NCBI RefSeq assembly: GCF_021018805.1
Contig: NC_086266.1
Location: 7,254,001 to 7,318,000, forward strand
From: Prinia subflava
Taxonomy: Eukaryota; Chordata; Aves; Passeriformes; Cisticolidae
Direction: 5' to 3'
Length of the DNA: 64,000 nt
Shown here: positions 35,223-47,609 of the stretch, in pieces
Layout: every line of letters begins with the position of its first letter
How positions within the stretch are numbered: the stretch's first letter is position 1
Position numbers and translations under genes: made by a program
The notes under the pieces: generated by a model
Seen by the model: only the letters and a program-made list of their open reading frames with translations
What the model was told of the DNA's origin: nothing
Database searches by the model: none

Positions 35223-38200
35223 TAGAGATTTGTTGATGACGTGTATTGACCCCTTCCTCAAAATGCTGTGTATAAAATATTAATCACAGTGATTTCCTCG
35301 ATGGCTTCTTGTCCCCTGGAAAAGATGGAAAACTCAAAACCCATCAAGAAGCTGATTTGTAGAGCAGTTCCTGGGCACAGAACCTTGCAGTTGTGGTTGT
35401 TCCTGCATCAGTCTTCCTGGGAAACTGCCAAATTAACATTCAGCTTCTTGGGAGAAACAACAGAACAGCTGCAATAATCAAATGTCTCCAGAACTGCCTT
35501 ATCTACCAACCTTTGGGTGTGGAAACCAACAAATCCCTCAGGAGGAAACCCTGGGTGCTGGGAGAGGCAGGGAACCCTTGGAACAGCAGGACTTTGAATT
35601 TGGGTGTCATCCCTGCCCATGGAACCAGAGGATTTTAGGGGCCCCTCTGACCCAATCCATCCCCTGATGGCTCACCTGTATTTTGAGAGCAAACCTGAGC
35701 TGTGCCCCAGAGAAACAGTCCTGAGCTGGATCCAAGCTCAGAAGGAATGCCAGAGCAGATGATATTCAAATGGCTTTGTGAGTGATTCCCTGTGCAGATG
35801 AGGTTTTCTCCTCAGTGCAGCTCTTCCATTTGTCTGCTTGACTTCAACACAAGGGAAGAAAGAACTGAATCAGAGGAAGAGCCTTAGGGGTGGGATCCAT
35901 GTCATCGAGGATGCACTCCCGGTGCTCCTGCCTCTGCTCTTCCAGGTGTTCTTCCATTTGGTGGCCTCCACTTTTAAGAAGTCAGCTTCTGAAAACTATG
36001 TAGGAATACAGGAAAAGGGAGTTCATGGTGCTGGAGTTCTGCAAATGCTCCTCGAGTGCTCCAGAGCCGGGCACTGGGATGGGTCTGGATTACCCCGGGC
36101 TGTACAGACAGTGTACCCCCACTGTACAGAGGGAAGCACTCCCAGGTGCTTCTGAGGAAGTTATTTCTTCACTGTCAGGACATGTGGATGAGAACTTTTA
36201 GTTCTCAGTTCACAATGAGTATTTTGAAGTTGCTTGTGACGTGAGAACACAGGATTCAAACCTGTCCAAAAGGACTCCTTGTCCCAGCTGCTGCTACATT
36301 TAATACCCAGCATTTTCCAGGACCACGGGTTTCAGGGAAAGGTGCAAAAAGTTGCCAATAGGATAAAAATATAATAAGCAACTTCTGGGATTTTTTTTCT
36401 CATATTTTCTGACTTTGAATCCCAATGGGTTTTTATTTCTCCTCTAATACTGTATTTCTTTGACCCCTTCTAAATGTGGACGTTCTAATTACCCACACAA
36501 ATACTCAGCTCTCCTTTGGCTCTTACTGAATTCCTGCAGGTCACCAGCCCTGGCTCATAATTTCATGAGTCACTGCTGAACATGCACAAATGTTGGGAGT
36601 TAGGGCAGCCTGACCCTCAGCCTCAGCACGACGACGCTCCATGCACCCTTTGGAGAGGTTATTCCACAGCAACCCTTCCCACCACAGCCCCCATTCAACT
36701 GTGCCATTATCTGCAATGATAATTGCATTTACTGGGCAGGAACAGCAACCAGCAATGTGTCTGGACCCCCTCTGCCCTGCCAGTTTTCCTCTCCCCAGAT
36801 TTGCTCCTGGAAAGCTGCAGGTGGAGCTGGGGCAGAGCCAGAACCTCTCATGGGGTCTGGGAAAAGGAGGGGGTGGCTTGAAATTACTCTTCAAACATGA
36901 TCAAAGTGTTCTGGAAGATTGTTCTGGTAAAAGCATTCATCTGTATTAGCATTAATGATATCATTAATGAGGGGACAGCAAGAAGCTCATAATGTTATCT
37001 CTGCCATAGGGTGCTATAGATAAGAGGATGTAAACCCTGCTGAATGACCACTTATCCTCTTCCATAATCCATAGATTTCACTGGAAGCCTCTGACTGCAT
37101 TTCCAAACACTTAAAACACTGCTGCAGAGATGCTCTTGGTTATTTGGGGACAAGGAGTTATTTCAGACACGTCTGAATCCTGTGCCCTGGTCAAAGGACT
37201 GGCTGACCTCAGACTGTTTCATTTCTCTTTCTTTTGTTTATGGCAACCAATTCCCAAAGGCAAAGCCATTGTTTGGATTATTTTGCTGAGTAAGTCCAGA
37301 GCCACAGAACCAAGCTGATAAATGGAAGCAGCTGTATATATTTAGTGTATTCCTATAAGCTCCCAGTGCAATGGATTCACCTGCTGAGCAGCAACTGAGA
37401 GAGCTTCCAGCCCGTGATCCTGGAGTGTGTGCACTGAGGGTGACAGTGAATTGGGTATTGCCCTTCAAGAGTAGCTGCAATTAAGTCTTTGAGAACAATC
37501 TATTTTTCCTGTGCTTTTCAGACTGGAGCATTCTTCTCTACAAAATACCTTACAAAAATCTGGATATTTTCCCCTGCTCTGGAATGCAGCCTGTTCTGGA
37601 GAGCAGTGTGGTTTGAATTGCTGAGTGGCACTTGGAGGAGAGCAGGTGAAAAAAATGGATTTAACTTGAAATGCAGGAAAAGGGAAGGCAAAATAATCCC
37701 TTAGGATTTAATCCTACAAGGGGCAAAAGGAAATTCTTCAAAGTCAGCCAAGACTTATTTGCTTGTTTGTGACCTGCAAGGCCAGGAGGGACCTTTAGAT
37801 CACGGGGAGTGTCTCGGTGTGTGACAGAGCTTGGGATGTGCCAGGTGGAATTCCTGGGCCGAGCCTGGCTCCAGCCAGGGAACATCCAGGCCCAAAGGAG
37901 CTGGGATGTGTGGGTGGGGAACGTGCAAAGCCATGGCCAGGGCACAGCTGGGGCTGGCATTCCCCAGTGGAACATTTGCCGTGCAAAGCTGCATCCCAGC
38001 TTTCCTGCACTTCCCAGGGCACTTTTCTGGGACCCCTCTGCCATCCCCCTGCGAATCCTGGGAAAAGCCAGGGCCACCATGGGAGGGATGCTTGGGGGGC
38101 TTGTTAACCCCCTCCTGCACTGGGATGGGAATGGAGCTGGGAATGCTGTTGGAATTTACCTGAGACCTCATTTTACTCCAAGGTTTTATGAGCTTATAAC

Positions 38201-39034
38201 CTTAACAAATCTGTAGGAGCCATTTACTGTCAGAAAGACAAAACTCCCACTTGCAGACTTAATATTTCAAAAGATTCCCCCCCACTTTTTTTTTGTTCCC
38301 CTTTGCTACCTTTTTATAGCTCATAAAGAATGATTTGGTTTTCCTGCTTTGTTTCTGTTGTAGTTTATGAACCTGCCAGCTAATAAAATTTCAGGAAAAT
38401 CTAATTCCATTGAAAAGTTCAATTCAATTTTTTTAAATAGGAATTTTATTTGAGCACCCTTGTTTTAACATAGGTGCCAGCAACATGAGCAGTTTTAGGG
38501 GTTTGTTGGAGAACACATTTCATTTCCCATTCCAAAGATGTTCCGGATTTTAATAATTTCCAAGGGCAGGAGTGGATAGTAAAATAACAAACTGCTGTTG
38601 CCTGCACAAAAGCCTCCAGGCACCCTCACAAAAGCATTGCCAGCAAGAAGATTGCAAGCAAGGACATTGTGCCTTGGAAGTACTGCGGGAGTGAAGGAAA
38701 AGGTTGAAATTCCCTTGCACCCATTCCATTCTTGTTCAGTGGACAGCAGGCTTCTGAGCTCATGAATTAAAGGTATTTTATCAGTGCACAAAAACTGTTA
38801 TAAAAACCAGGAATCCCTGACCCATCCCAACATGGCTGGCATTTTGGGAATCCTGAGGAAGGCCAGGATTGTTGCCTGCTCCCTGCCAGCCATTCCTGGG
38901 GATTTTCTGTTGCTGGCTTCTGTCCTCAGAGGGGAGATGGAACAGCCCAAAGGCTGCTGGCTCAGGAGCAAAGCAGAAGTCAGGGCTTTGTGTGCACTGG
39001 TGGACAGTGCAAAGGTGGTTGCAGATATTCTTAC
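35223..39034. other. Intergenic DNA with a palindrome/GATA cluster
   Basis: No exons recognised. Overlapping frames on both strands around 37660-38216 are in moderately GC-rich DNA and match no family. The notable site is at 36950-37056. Confidence 0.45.
36950..37056. promoter_or_regulatory. 20-bp homeodomain palindrome with three GATA sites
   Basis: CATTAATGATATCATTAATG (36950-36969) is a perfect palindrome with two TAAT/ATTA cores facing each other. TTATCT (36995-37000), AGATAAG (37018-37024) and CTTATC (37051-37056) are GATA-factor sites within the next 90 bases. The grouping resembles a compact enhancer. GATA factors act on both blood/endothelial and posterior genes. Confidence 0.4.
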
Positions 39035-39039
39035 CTTCC

Positions 39040-40217
39040 TGTCTTGGTTTGGAGAGACAGGTGTCAGCCAGGGAAAGCCAGAGCTCCCCTTGGAATGGAG
39101 AATGTAACCCCCTCCCTCTGAGTTATTATAATGTTGAAATTAAGGGGCTTTCAGGCAAAGAGATGAGAATGGGAATAACAATTCTTTACTAGGAATATTA
39201 AAAATGTAATAGTACAAAAAAGAAAATGAACAAAAAAAAGAAACCACTGCCAGAGTGAGAACACAGCCTGACAGCCTGTGGGTCAGGGTGCTGGCACAGC
39301 CCAGCCCAGCCCTCCTGCAGGGCAGCTGTGGCTCTGTGGGAGCAGAGATGATCCTGGAGCAGGGGCAGTTTCCTCTGAAGGTGCAGTGGGGTGAGATGGG
39401 TCCAGCCTTCCTCTGGGAATGCAGAGCACACAGGCTGTGCTGGGCTCTGAATGCCAGGGTTTATCCAGGTGGGAATGCAGAGCACACAGGCTGTGCTGGG
39501 CTCTGAATCCCAGGGTTTATCCAGGTGGGAATGCAGTGCACACAGGCTGTGCTGGGCTCTGAATCCCAGGGTTTATCCATTGGGAATGCAGTGCACACAG
39601 GCTGTGCTGGGCTCTGAATCCCAGGGTTTATCCAGGTGGGAATGCAGAGCACACAGGCTGTGCTGGGCTCTGAATGCCAGGGTTTATCCAGGTGGGAATG
39701 CAGAGCACACAGGCTGTGCTGGGCTCTGAATGCCAGGGTTTATCCAGGTGGGAATGCAGAGCACACAGGCTGTGCTGGGCTCTGAATCCCAGGGTTTATC
39801 CAGGTGGGAATGCAGAGCACACAGGCTGTGCTGGGCTCTGAATCCCAGGGTTTATCCAGGTGGGAATGCAGTGCACACAGGCTGTGCTGGGCTCTGAATC
39901 CCAGGGTTTATCCAGGTGGGAATGCCGGGCTCCTCCCCTGGGTGCAGCATCTCCCATGGATGATGGAATTGGATCAGCCCTGCAGGGAGCCTCGATGGCC
40001 CATGGACAGCAGAGATCCCCTGGAGGGAGGATGGGTCCTGGAAGGGATAAAGAACCCTGCCCCAGCTGGTTTGAACAGCTGGACATTGACAGAACAGACC
40101 TGCACCCTCCCCTCAGAGTCACGAGGAATGGGTTCTGGAAGAGATAAAGAAAAAAAACACCTCCCCAGCTGGTTTCAAGAGCTGGAATAGAATACATCTA
40201 GCATTGAACCCAAGACA
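39040..40217 (+). mobile_element. LTR element C, enlarged by an internal VNTR
   Basis: Begins TGTCTTGGTTTGG and ends GAACCCAAGACA, flanked by a perfect 5-bp target duplication CTTCC (39035-39039 and 40218-40222). The termini form a 12-bp near-perfect inverted repeat. It aligns by eye with elements A, B and D on both sides of a tandem array at 39415-39925, which explains its length of 1178 bases against 610-838 for the others. Confidence 0.87.
39415..39925 (+). repeat. 56-bp VNTR, nine copies, inside LTR C
   Basis: Units start GGGAATGCAG at 39415, 39471, 39527, 39582, 39638, 39694, 39750, 39806 and 39862, with a partial unit at 39918. One unit is 55 bases, the rest 56. Copies differ at a few bases (AGAGCAC or AGTGCAC; GAATGCC or GAATCCC). 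The unit corresponds to a segment present once in LTRs A, B and D, between GGGAATCCAG and the TTTATC-GG-GGAA block. Long frames across it are artefacts. Confidence 0.95.
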
Positions 40218-40222
40218 CTTCC

Positions 40223-43148
40223 CCAGTCTAACTCAGTGTGGCACTGACTGGTGCTTTTGTCAAAGTTCTTCAGAGAATACTCAGCCACACAGTTCAGAAA
40301 GGTATTTTTGGTTTGATATTTAGGTGCTGGGGGTGACATCCTGACACACCTGGCAGAGGAATGCACACTTCAGCAGAAATGATCACATAATTTACAAAAT
40401 TAACTTAATGAAATAATGCAAAACTCCAGTTCCTCCGACTTCCAAAATTAATATTTTTTAAATACTTGGCACTTTTAGAGCAATATAATTAGGGTTTGTT
40501 CAGCCTTTTACTTTCATGCAGTCTTACTTTCAGTTTCTTTTATACATCCCTCAGTTCTCAGAGCTCCCAGCTCTGTAATTTCTCAGCTGTTTTAATGAAG
40601 TGGACCCAGCTAATGCGTGGCAGGGTTTGAGTCTGTCCTGTCAGAGGGAGAGTTCAACTGCAGGGTGACAAAGGCTCTCTCTCCCTTTAGCTGTGCATTG
40701 AAGTGCCTGGGGTGAAACCTTACACTTTTCCCTTAAAAACTCAGTCATCCAATTCTCTAGATGGATTTGAAAGCCTAAAAACTTGAAGATTTTACCATCT
40801 CTTTCTGGAAAAATCCAGCACATTCTTTTCTGCCTTCTGCAAATCTTCCTTAAAGGAGTTTTCCTCTGCAGACATCATCTAACACAGACCAAACCTTCCC
40901 CTCCACAGGCTCCTTCATCTAAAAAACAACACAACTCTGAGCAATTTAATAAATCTATACCCATAATCCATAACTTTTCCAGGAAAGAGCTATGGTAATT
41001 TCTCTGTCCTGTGAAGATGAGTGCCTCACTTTACAAGTAGTGTCTACTCTCAATAGATCAAAGTTGATATTTTACTGATTTTTTAAGTTTCTACACGTTT
41101 TCTCAACCCTGTAAGACACACGAAGCAGGATGATGCATTGAAATGATTTTGGAAATGTATACACGTTCTTATCTGGATGGCACACAAAAATATTGAAATA
41201 TGAAGTGTCATTATAACATTTCCAATGGTTCTGTGAGGAAAGTATGTTCACCAGCAAATGTAAATATTGAAGCTGTGTTAAAATTTCATTGACTCTCTTT
41301 GCAATCCCTTCCATCCCTCATTAAAATGGGGTCCTAACAAGCATTCTTTGCAGGCATATGTGACAAACTTCTCCTGGGAAGTGGTTTTCTTTCAACATCA
41401 CACTAGAAATGTTTCCTATGATGCTTCCTGTCACTTTTGAGGACATAGATTTTAAAATAAAAGTACAATACTATTTCTCCTTTTTATGGGAGTTTATCTG
41501 GAATATATCTTATGCTCATTTCCTCTGAAGAATCATGCTGGAAAAAAGAAATTTTCCTTTATGGCAAAAATTCAAGTTTAGAACCTTTACTTTCTATCAA
41601 TAAGAGCTGGTTTTGCCAACTTGATTCCAATTGTCTCCTTGCAGGATCATTTTCCTAATTTCATCCTGATGTGACGTCACAATCACATTTGATAATGGGG
41701 AGAAGAATTAACCAGCTGCAAAAATTCTGGAAGCTGGTACCTGTTCCAAAGACCACCCATGCCTGTCCTTGCTCCAGGTCTGCCCTGATCTCCTGAGCTT
41801 TTCTGTACCTGTTTTTTTAGGAGAGAATCTTTTGCTGTCAGTAATAACCTGAAATGTGCCTGATGCCTCCAGGGCAGCAGCAAAGACTGATCCCAACCCA
41901 AAGGGAGTAACTGGGAATGGTGAGGTGGATTCTGGACGGGGGAACATAAACCCCAGCAAATGCAGCCTATGCAGTGTTTCTTCCCAGATTTCAAGCTTAC
42001 ACTGAAGAGTCTTTAAAAACAAAAGAAGAGTCATTAATCCATTTTGGGATTTATGCTGTCCTTTATTGGCATTATTCATATTTTTGAGGTGACTCTGCTG
42101 TGCTCACAGAATGTTTTGCAGTCTTTCTCTGCCTTTGAAGAAAATTGAATGTGCTTCCCTGCCCTGTTGTTTGGTTTGAATTTCCTAAATTTCCCAGCTC
42201 CCAAATACTGTGGGGAGCTAAAATAATGAAAAACTAGAAAACCAGGCCAGGCTCTGATGGTCTGCTTTGGTTTACTGCTTTTGTGGGAGCTGTTTCTGGA
42301 TTTCCCTCCTGGTGATGACCCCTCCTCTGCAGCACCATTTGGGGCACTCTGCATGGAAACAGGGAAGGAGGGAATTTTCTGAAGGACAAATTGTGTCCTG
42401 AATCTGAGGGAATCAAGTGATGTGACTGTGCACTAATCCAGATATCAGTGCAGCTCTGTCTGGTGGGGCTCAGGGGGCCTTAACTTAATCCTGGATGTGG
42501 CAAAATTTATTGATGTCACAGCACCAAGATTCTGCTGTCCCTGCACAGATTTTTCAGCTCCCAAGACTTCTTACTTTCTCTTTTCAGGTCTTTTCCCATG
42601 CATCAGGCTGGAGTAGAGTCTGGTATCAACAAGTCTTTACTCCCAAATTACTCAATGAGTAGTTGGTGTTTAAGTCCATTGAAATACTGCTCTTTACTCA
42701 ATGGGGTTGAACCAGAAGAACAGATGGGAGTTAGTCTTGCTGAAATAAAAAAGTCCCTGGCACCTGTGTACTAAATGAACTCTTAATAAATAGATTATTG
42801 TTAATTTACCACCCTTGGGATAAAGTTAGAAGGAGGGAATTATGAGCATGATTTAGGGCAACATTACATTAAATTTTTTTTAGAGAGAGCTACGATCTTC
42901 TGGAGTCCTGAGAAAACTTTTGCCTGTATTCTGAACAGGTGAAATTTGTTCTTGAGTACATCTGGAGCCTGTTTTTCTCTTTGCCAGCTGGGAATTTTCT
43001 TTCTTCCCAAGACTGGGATGAATGTTGGCTCCCAGAGACACAGAGCTGCAGGTCAGTGTTCTCCGTGGCTCCGTAAGGAGGTTTGATGCAGGAGCTGACC
43101 CCAGTAAGATGCAGGTCTTTACTCCCAGAGCAGAGAGAAGCAACACAG
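40223..43148. other. Intergenic DNA, no gene seen
   Basis: AT-rich DNA, no exons or clear element borders. GTCTTTACTCCCA recurs near 42633 and 43117, hinting at a diverged duplicate or old repeat. Confidence 0.4.
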
Positions 43149-43153
43149 CATGG

Positions 43154-43763
43154 TGTACTGGTTTGAAAGCAAAATCAGTGAGACTCCAAGTCAGAAATAC
43201 AATTTAATAGAGAGAGAACAAACAACAAGAAAGGTAAAGATAAAATAAAATAAATGCAATTGTACAAAGGACCGCTGACAGAGTCAGAGTGCAAACCTGA
43301 CACCCTGTTGGTCAGGATGTTGGGAGCAGTCCACAGTGAGTCCTCCCAGAGTGACAGATGTGGCTCTGTTGGAGTAGAGATGATCCTCAAGAAAGGCTCC
43401 AGTCTCCCTCTGGGAATCCAGTGGGAACGGCTCCCTTGGTGTTTGGGATTGCTGTTTTATCCCGGTGGAAAGGCTTTGGCTCCTCCACTGGGTGGAGCAT
43501 CCCACAATGGGATGAGGTGATGTTATCAGTCCTGTGAGAGGCCTTCAATGGCCCATTCACAGGGGATGTCCCTCGGAGGAGGATGGGTGGAGGAAGAGAT
43601 AAGGAGGCCCTGCCTTATCTGGTGTTATCAGTGCTTCCATTAACAGAAGGCATCTGCCCTCTTCCCACCTAGAGTTACAGGAGATAAAGAACAATATCTC
43701 CCAATGGCTTCAACAGATGAAAACAGAATACACATTCTTGGTGACATTTCTCAACCCAAGACA
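43154..43763 (+). mobile_element. LTR element D (diverged member of the A-C family)
   Basis: Starts TGTACTGGTTTG and ends CTCAACCCAAGACA, flanked by CATGG (43149-43153) and CGTGG (43764-43768). The single difference is a CpG-to-CpA change, so the original duplication was most likely CGTGG. The middle (CCTGACACCCTGTTGGTCAG, GTTGGAGTAGAGATGATCCT) matches A-C, while the first 110 bases differ, making it a subfamily or older copy. Confidence 0.8.
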
Positions 43764-43768
43764 CGTGG

Positions 43769-46700
43769 CCAGCTCCAGAACATCACTTGAAGAACAGCAC
43801 CCATCTCCTCCTCAGTTCCTAACTTTTCCTTCCTGGAAGGAAATAATGGTCCAAATGCAAAGAAGAAGACAACCTCACTTTCCTTTGCAATCTTTTGGCA
43901 CTTCCCATTTATTACAGCATCCTGAAGGCATCTGGGATCTCACAGATTCACGGATTAACATCAAGGCCAAAGAGTGTTTCATCAGCACAGAGGAAAATCT
44001 CATTCAGCAGAGGAGGGATGCTGAGTCAATAGGGCTCAGTGTCTGAGCTGGCCGTGAGTCATCCTGACAGCAGGAGGAATTGCTGCTGTAACCTCCGGAG
44101 CAGTTTGGATGCAGAAACAATCCATCACCAGGCAAGGAGTCACTTGTGATGGCCAGATTTGGATCCAGCTCTGTCAGTGCTTGGGGAGATGAGGGTTTGG
44201 CCCCACTCCACCCTCCTGTCCTTCACGGAGCTGTGAAGTCGTGTTGCGCTTTCATCTTGATGTTGTGTCAGGAGGGGGTTCGGTGCTTGTTCCAGGGGCT
44301 TTGGGGAAAGACAGGAATGCAATCCTGTCCATCCCAGACATCTCAGCAGACAAGATTAAGGAACCCATTGCCTTGATCCCCTTCACTGCTGCTTCTCAGC
44401 CCTTCCCACCTGCTCTCCTTGCCTTCCCCAGCCTGTCTCTGTGCTTCTGCTCCCTGCTAAGATGGCTTGTGACATTGTAGCTTGGGGCATAAACAGTGCA
44501 GGGCTGGCTTTGAAAAATATACATGAATAAAAGGTCAAAACTCTCACAGAAAATAATAAAGTTCTTGGTTGGGTGGTTGTTTTTTATTTTTTTTTTCCTG
44601 TTGTTTTGGTTCGGGTTTTTTAATGCGTAGTTATGAAAAACAACTTAACCTTTGGGATTTTGAGGAATTCACTGTGACAATGGTTCAGTTCAAAAATAAC
44701 TGCTGCTGCTCCAAGATGAGTGTCCAGAGATGCCAGGTTTGTTCGGTTGGCCCTGAGGATCCACTGAGTGTGTAGTCCTAGCTTTAAAAAGTCCTGCTTA
44801 TCTTGCTCCTCCTGGAAGGGCAGAAGGCACAGCCCTACATATGGGAGTTCCAGGAATGAGTTTTCTTTTGTGGGTAAACAAGGACTTCATTATTCCTGGT
44901 CTCTTTGATCCTGCCTGCTGTCAGCTTGATTTTTTCTTTAACAATGTTACAGGGGAAGGAAGAAAGACAAGAGGGAAAAGCCAGAAATTACAAAGTTTTC
45001 ACTGTAACAAGTACGAGCAGAAAAAATTGTGGCAAAAGGAGAAACACTCATCGTGTCTGACTCAGACAAGGATCAGTGTATTATTGACAGCTGCTTGGGC
45101 CTCTTTCCCCCACATGACATCAGAGAGAAAAATTCCTGTTTCATCTGCAAAGGACAAGACTCAGGTTTTAAAAACTTTCTATAATGACTTCAGGAATTTG
45201 ATTTGATTTTGGAGACGTGACTTTCCAGAGGATCGTGGCATTATGAATCATTTCGCTGAAAGAGATTTGGGGAAGTGGACAGTTCACAATTAACAGAGTG
45301 GACATGAGTAGCTGATGTCTAATATCACTAATTAGGTGTGATGAATGCATCAGTTCTGTCATGAGAGAACACTGAGTGCTGTTTGTTAACTGCAAGTGAA
45401 GCAGAGGAGCAGGAGGAAAAAGCAAAAGGCACAAGAGTATCCACGAAGCTGTGAGATAAAATTCCCTGGGAGTTTTCCTAGAACAGCCAACTTAGGCTTG
45501 TCTTTACACAAGAACGTAATTTGTTTTGTTTCACTTTGCTGTGTGAGATGAACGTTGCCACATCTTTTGTCTGGATGCAGACAAAAAAGTCATTAATTAT
45601 TAGCAGACTCCACTTTCCAGGATTCCCAGAGCTCTGCCAAGGCTCCAGGTGAGTCACCAACCCCATCTCCACTGTTTGGAAAGGCCAGGCCTGTGTGGCT
45701 TGGGGGTTATCCTGGTGATTTACTGCCTGCTAGGATGAAACAGTGACTCAGACTCGGCTCTTGGAACATTCAGGCTGGAAGGACCTCAAGAGGTCCAAAC
45801 TCATCCCTCCTGCACAGAGCAGGGTCAGTCAGACCCAAAATGTGTCACAGAGAGGGTTTAGTCCTTCTCAAGTGCAGGATTTGTCGTCAGTGAATGTCAT
45901 AAAGTTCCTGATGTCACTCTTAATATTTGAAAGAGTATTTTATGCCTTTGTTTGGATGGGTCAGATCACTCTGAGTGAAATCACCAACTGACTAAACCTG
46001 TGGGGCTGCTGTTTGCCCTAAAAGTATGCAAGAGATGGACTTAATCCTGTAGCATCCTTACCCTGGATTTAGACAAGAGCACCCTGTGGACACCTATTCC
46101 TACCCTTTCCTACCCTGGGTTTACAAGAATTACTCATTTTTCACAGAGTCTGTAGGTTCCCATTTCAACCAAAGCTCCTTCTGTGTGCTCACAGGCCTGG
46201 GACTGTCTGACAGAGTCCTAATCTCCTCTGTGGTCAGCTCACACTCTGAAGAAAAATCTCTGGCCCCAGAAGATGAACAGCTTAAAGCTCAGAGGAAATG
46301 TTTCTTCTTCACTGGGAGTTATTTCTGCTCAGTGAAGAAGAGCCCCAGTGATTCTGTGGGGATCACATACTCAGGGTAAGCATCATGAAGGACAAACTCA
46401 CAGGAAGAACAGGAGAGCCTCTCCTGATTTATTTCATTATCCTGACATCTGATACTACAAGAGCTTCAGTCCTGTTATTCCTGGGAGCCACAGCCCTCTC
46501 TGAAAGGCTCCCCAGGGAAATCTGGACCAGGAGTATTTGGAAGCCACGTTACTCTGTGGTTGTGGTCGGTGCAGGTGTGGAGTCACTGCCTGCAGAGGGG
46601 AGAGGAACAGCCAGATCCCACTTTGAGCCTCATGGAGGGAGGTGAAGTGAACTGCCCCAGCTGTGATCTCCTGGGGTTCAGTTCTGGGTCCTGAGCCCCT

Positions 46701-47530
46701 GCAGGAGTTTAGACAGGGCAGTTTCTCCTCTAATGAATCTCATCGGGCTGTAGGAACAGCCACTCATCACTGACTGTGTGACAAAAGAATGGTTATTTTA
46801 TGGTCCTTGCAGGGCTCCTTCCACCCTCCACACAGAGCCAGCTCATCAGTGCAGCCAGCAGGGGACATTCCCTGTCCCACCATGAGCTGGCCATGGAATG
46901 TGTGCTGGGGGCCTCTGGAAGCTGTGGGATACTGGAAGGTTCTGCCACAACATCACCTACTGCTCATAGCCTCAGCGTGTCCAAAGCACTGAAAAGGAAC
47001 AGCATTTTCTACTCTTTCTAAACCTTTGCACTTTATAAACCCTCTCAAGTTAAGTCTGATTATGGGAGGAAGGAAAAAGGACCTGACTGGAAATCAGCTG
47101 GATTCTCTTCCCAGCTTTTTAATGCCACCACCACCAAATCTGTGTATCTTAATCATAAATCTTTCTCTTGCTAGTCCCTATTTTCTCCTGGGATCCTTAT
47201 CACCCAAAGCTACCAAGCTTTGATACTTTAGGCTGAGATTTTCTGACCTGGTCTCTCTACGTGCTGCTGCTGTAAAAACAAAAATCTCAAAAATCTTTTC
47301 CATCCCATCCAGCAAAAGTAAGGGATGGAGAAGTTACATCCCCTGGCCAAGACCTACGGGCAAATCTCCCATTTCTGCATTCCCAACATTGTCCCTTTTC
47401 CCCAAATTCCCTTCCGAGCCCTGCTGTAGCAAGAGGTCCCTCCCCAAGTGTAACTCAAGCTGGGTGTGATTAATAATTCACATTTGGTGCTAAAAGCAAA
47501 TCAGAGTTAATTTTGTATCTTTTGCTTCCC
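43769..47530. other. Intergenic DNA, no gene seen
   Basis: No exons recognised. A CR1 fragment at 45771-45840 is listed separately. Confidence 0.45.
45771..45840 (-). mobile_element. CR1 LINE 3' fragment, minus orientation
   Basis: CAGGCTGGAAGGACCTCAAG followed by AGGTCCAAACTCATCC and CCTGCACAGAGCAGGG is the reverse complement of the CR1 3' end, where avian genomes show GGTTGGAAGGGACCT and CTGCAATGAGCAGGG. Only about 70 bases are recognisable. Confidence 0.65.
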
Positions 47531-47536
47531 CTGTAA

Positions 47537-47602
47537 CCCGGCGGTTTCCGCGGGAAGGCGGCTCCTCCGCGCAGCTCGCGGTGACTCACGCCTTACATAA
47601 GG
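47537..47602. promoter_or_regulatory. CpG-dense patch with AP-1 and TTACATAA sites
   Basis: About ten CpG dinucleotides in 55 bases (47538-47590) in otherwise AT-rich DNA, with TTTCCGCGGGAA, the AP-1 consensus TGACTCA (47582-47588) and CCTTACATAAGG (47591-47602, a C/EBP- or PAR-bZIP-like core). It looks like a small enhancer or a weak promoter; no transcript can be inferred. Confidence 0.4.
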
Positions 47603-47609
47603 AACTAAA

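Noticed and set aside
39451..40197. Frames repeating LCWALN or QPVCSAFP
   Set aside because: Translation of the 56-bp VNTR in LTR C.
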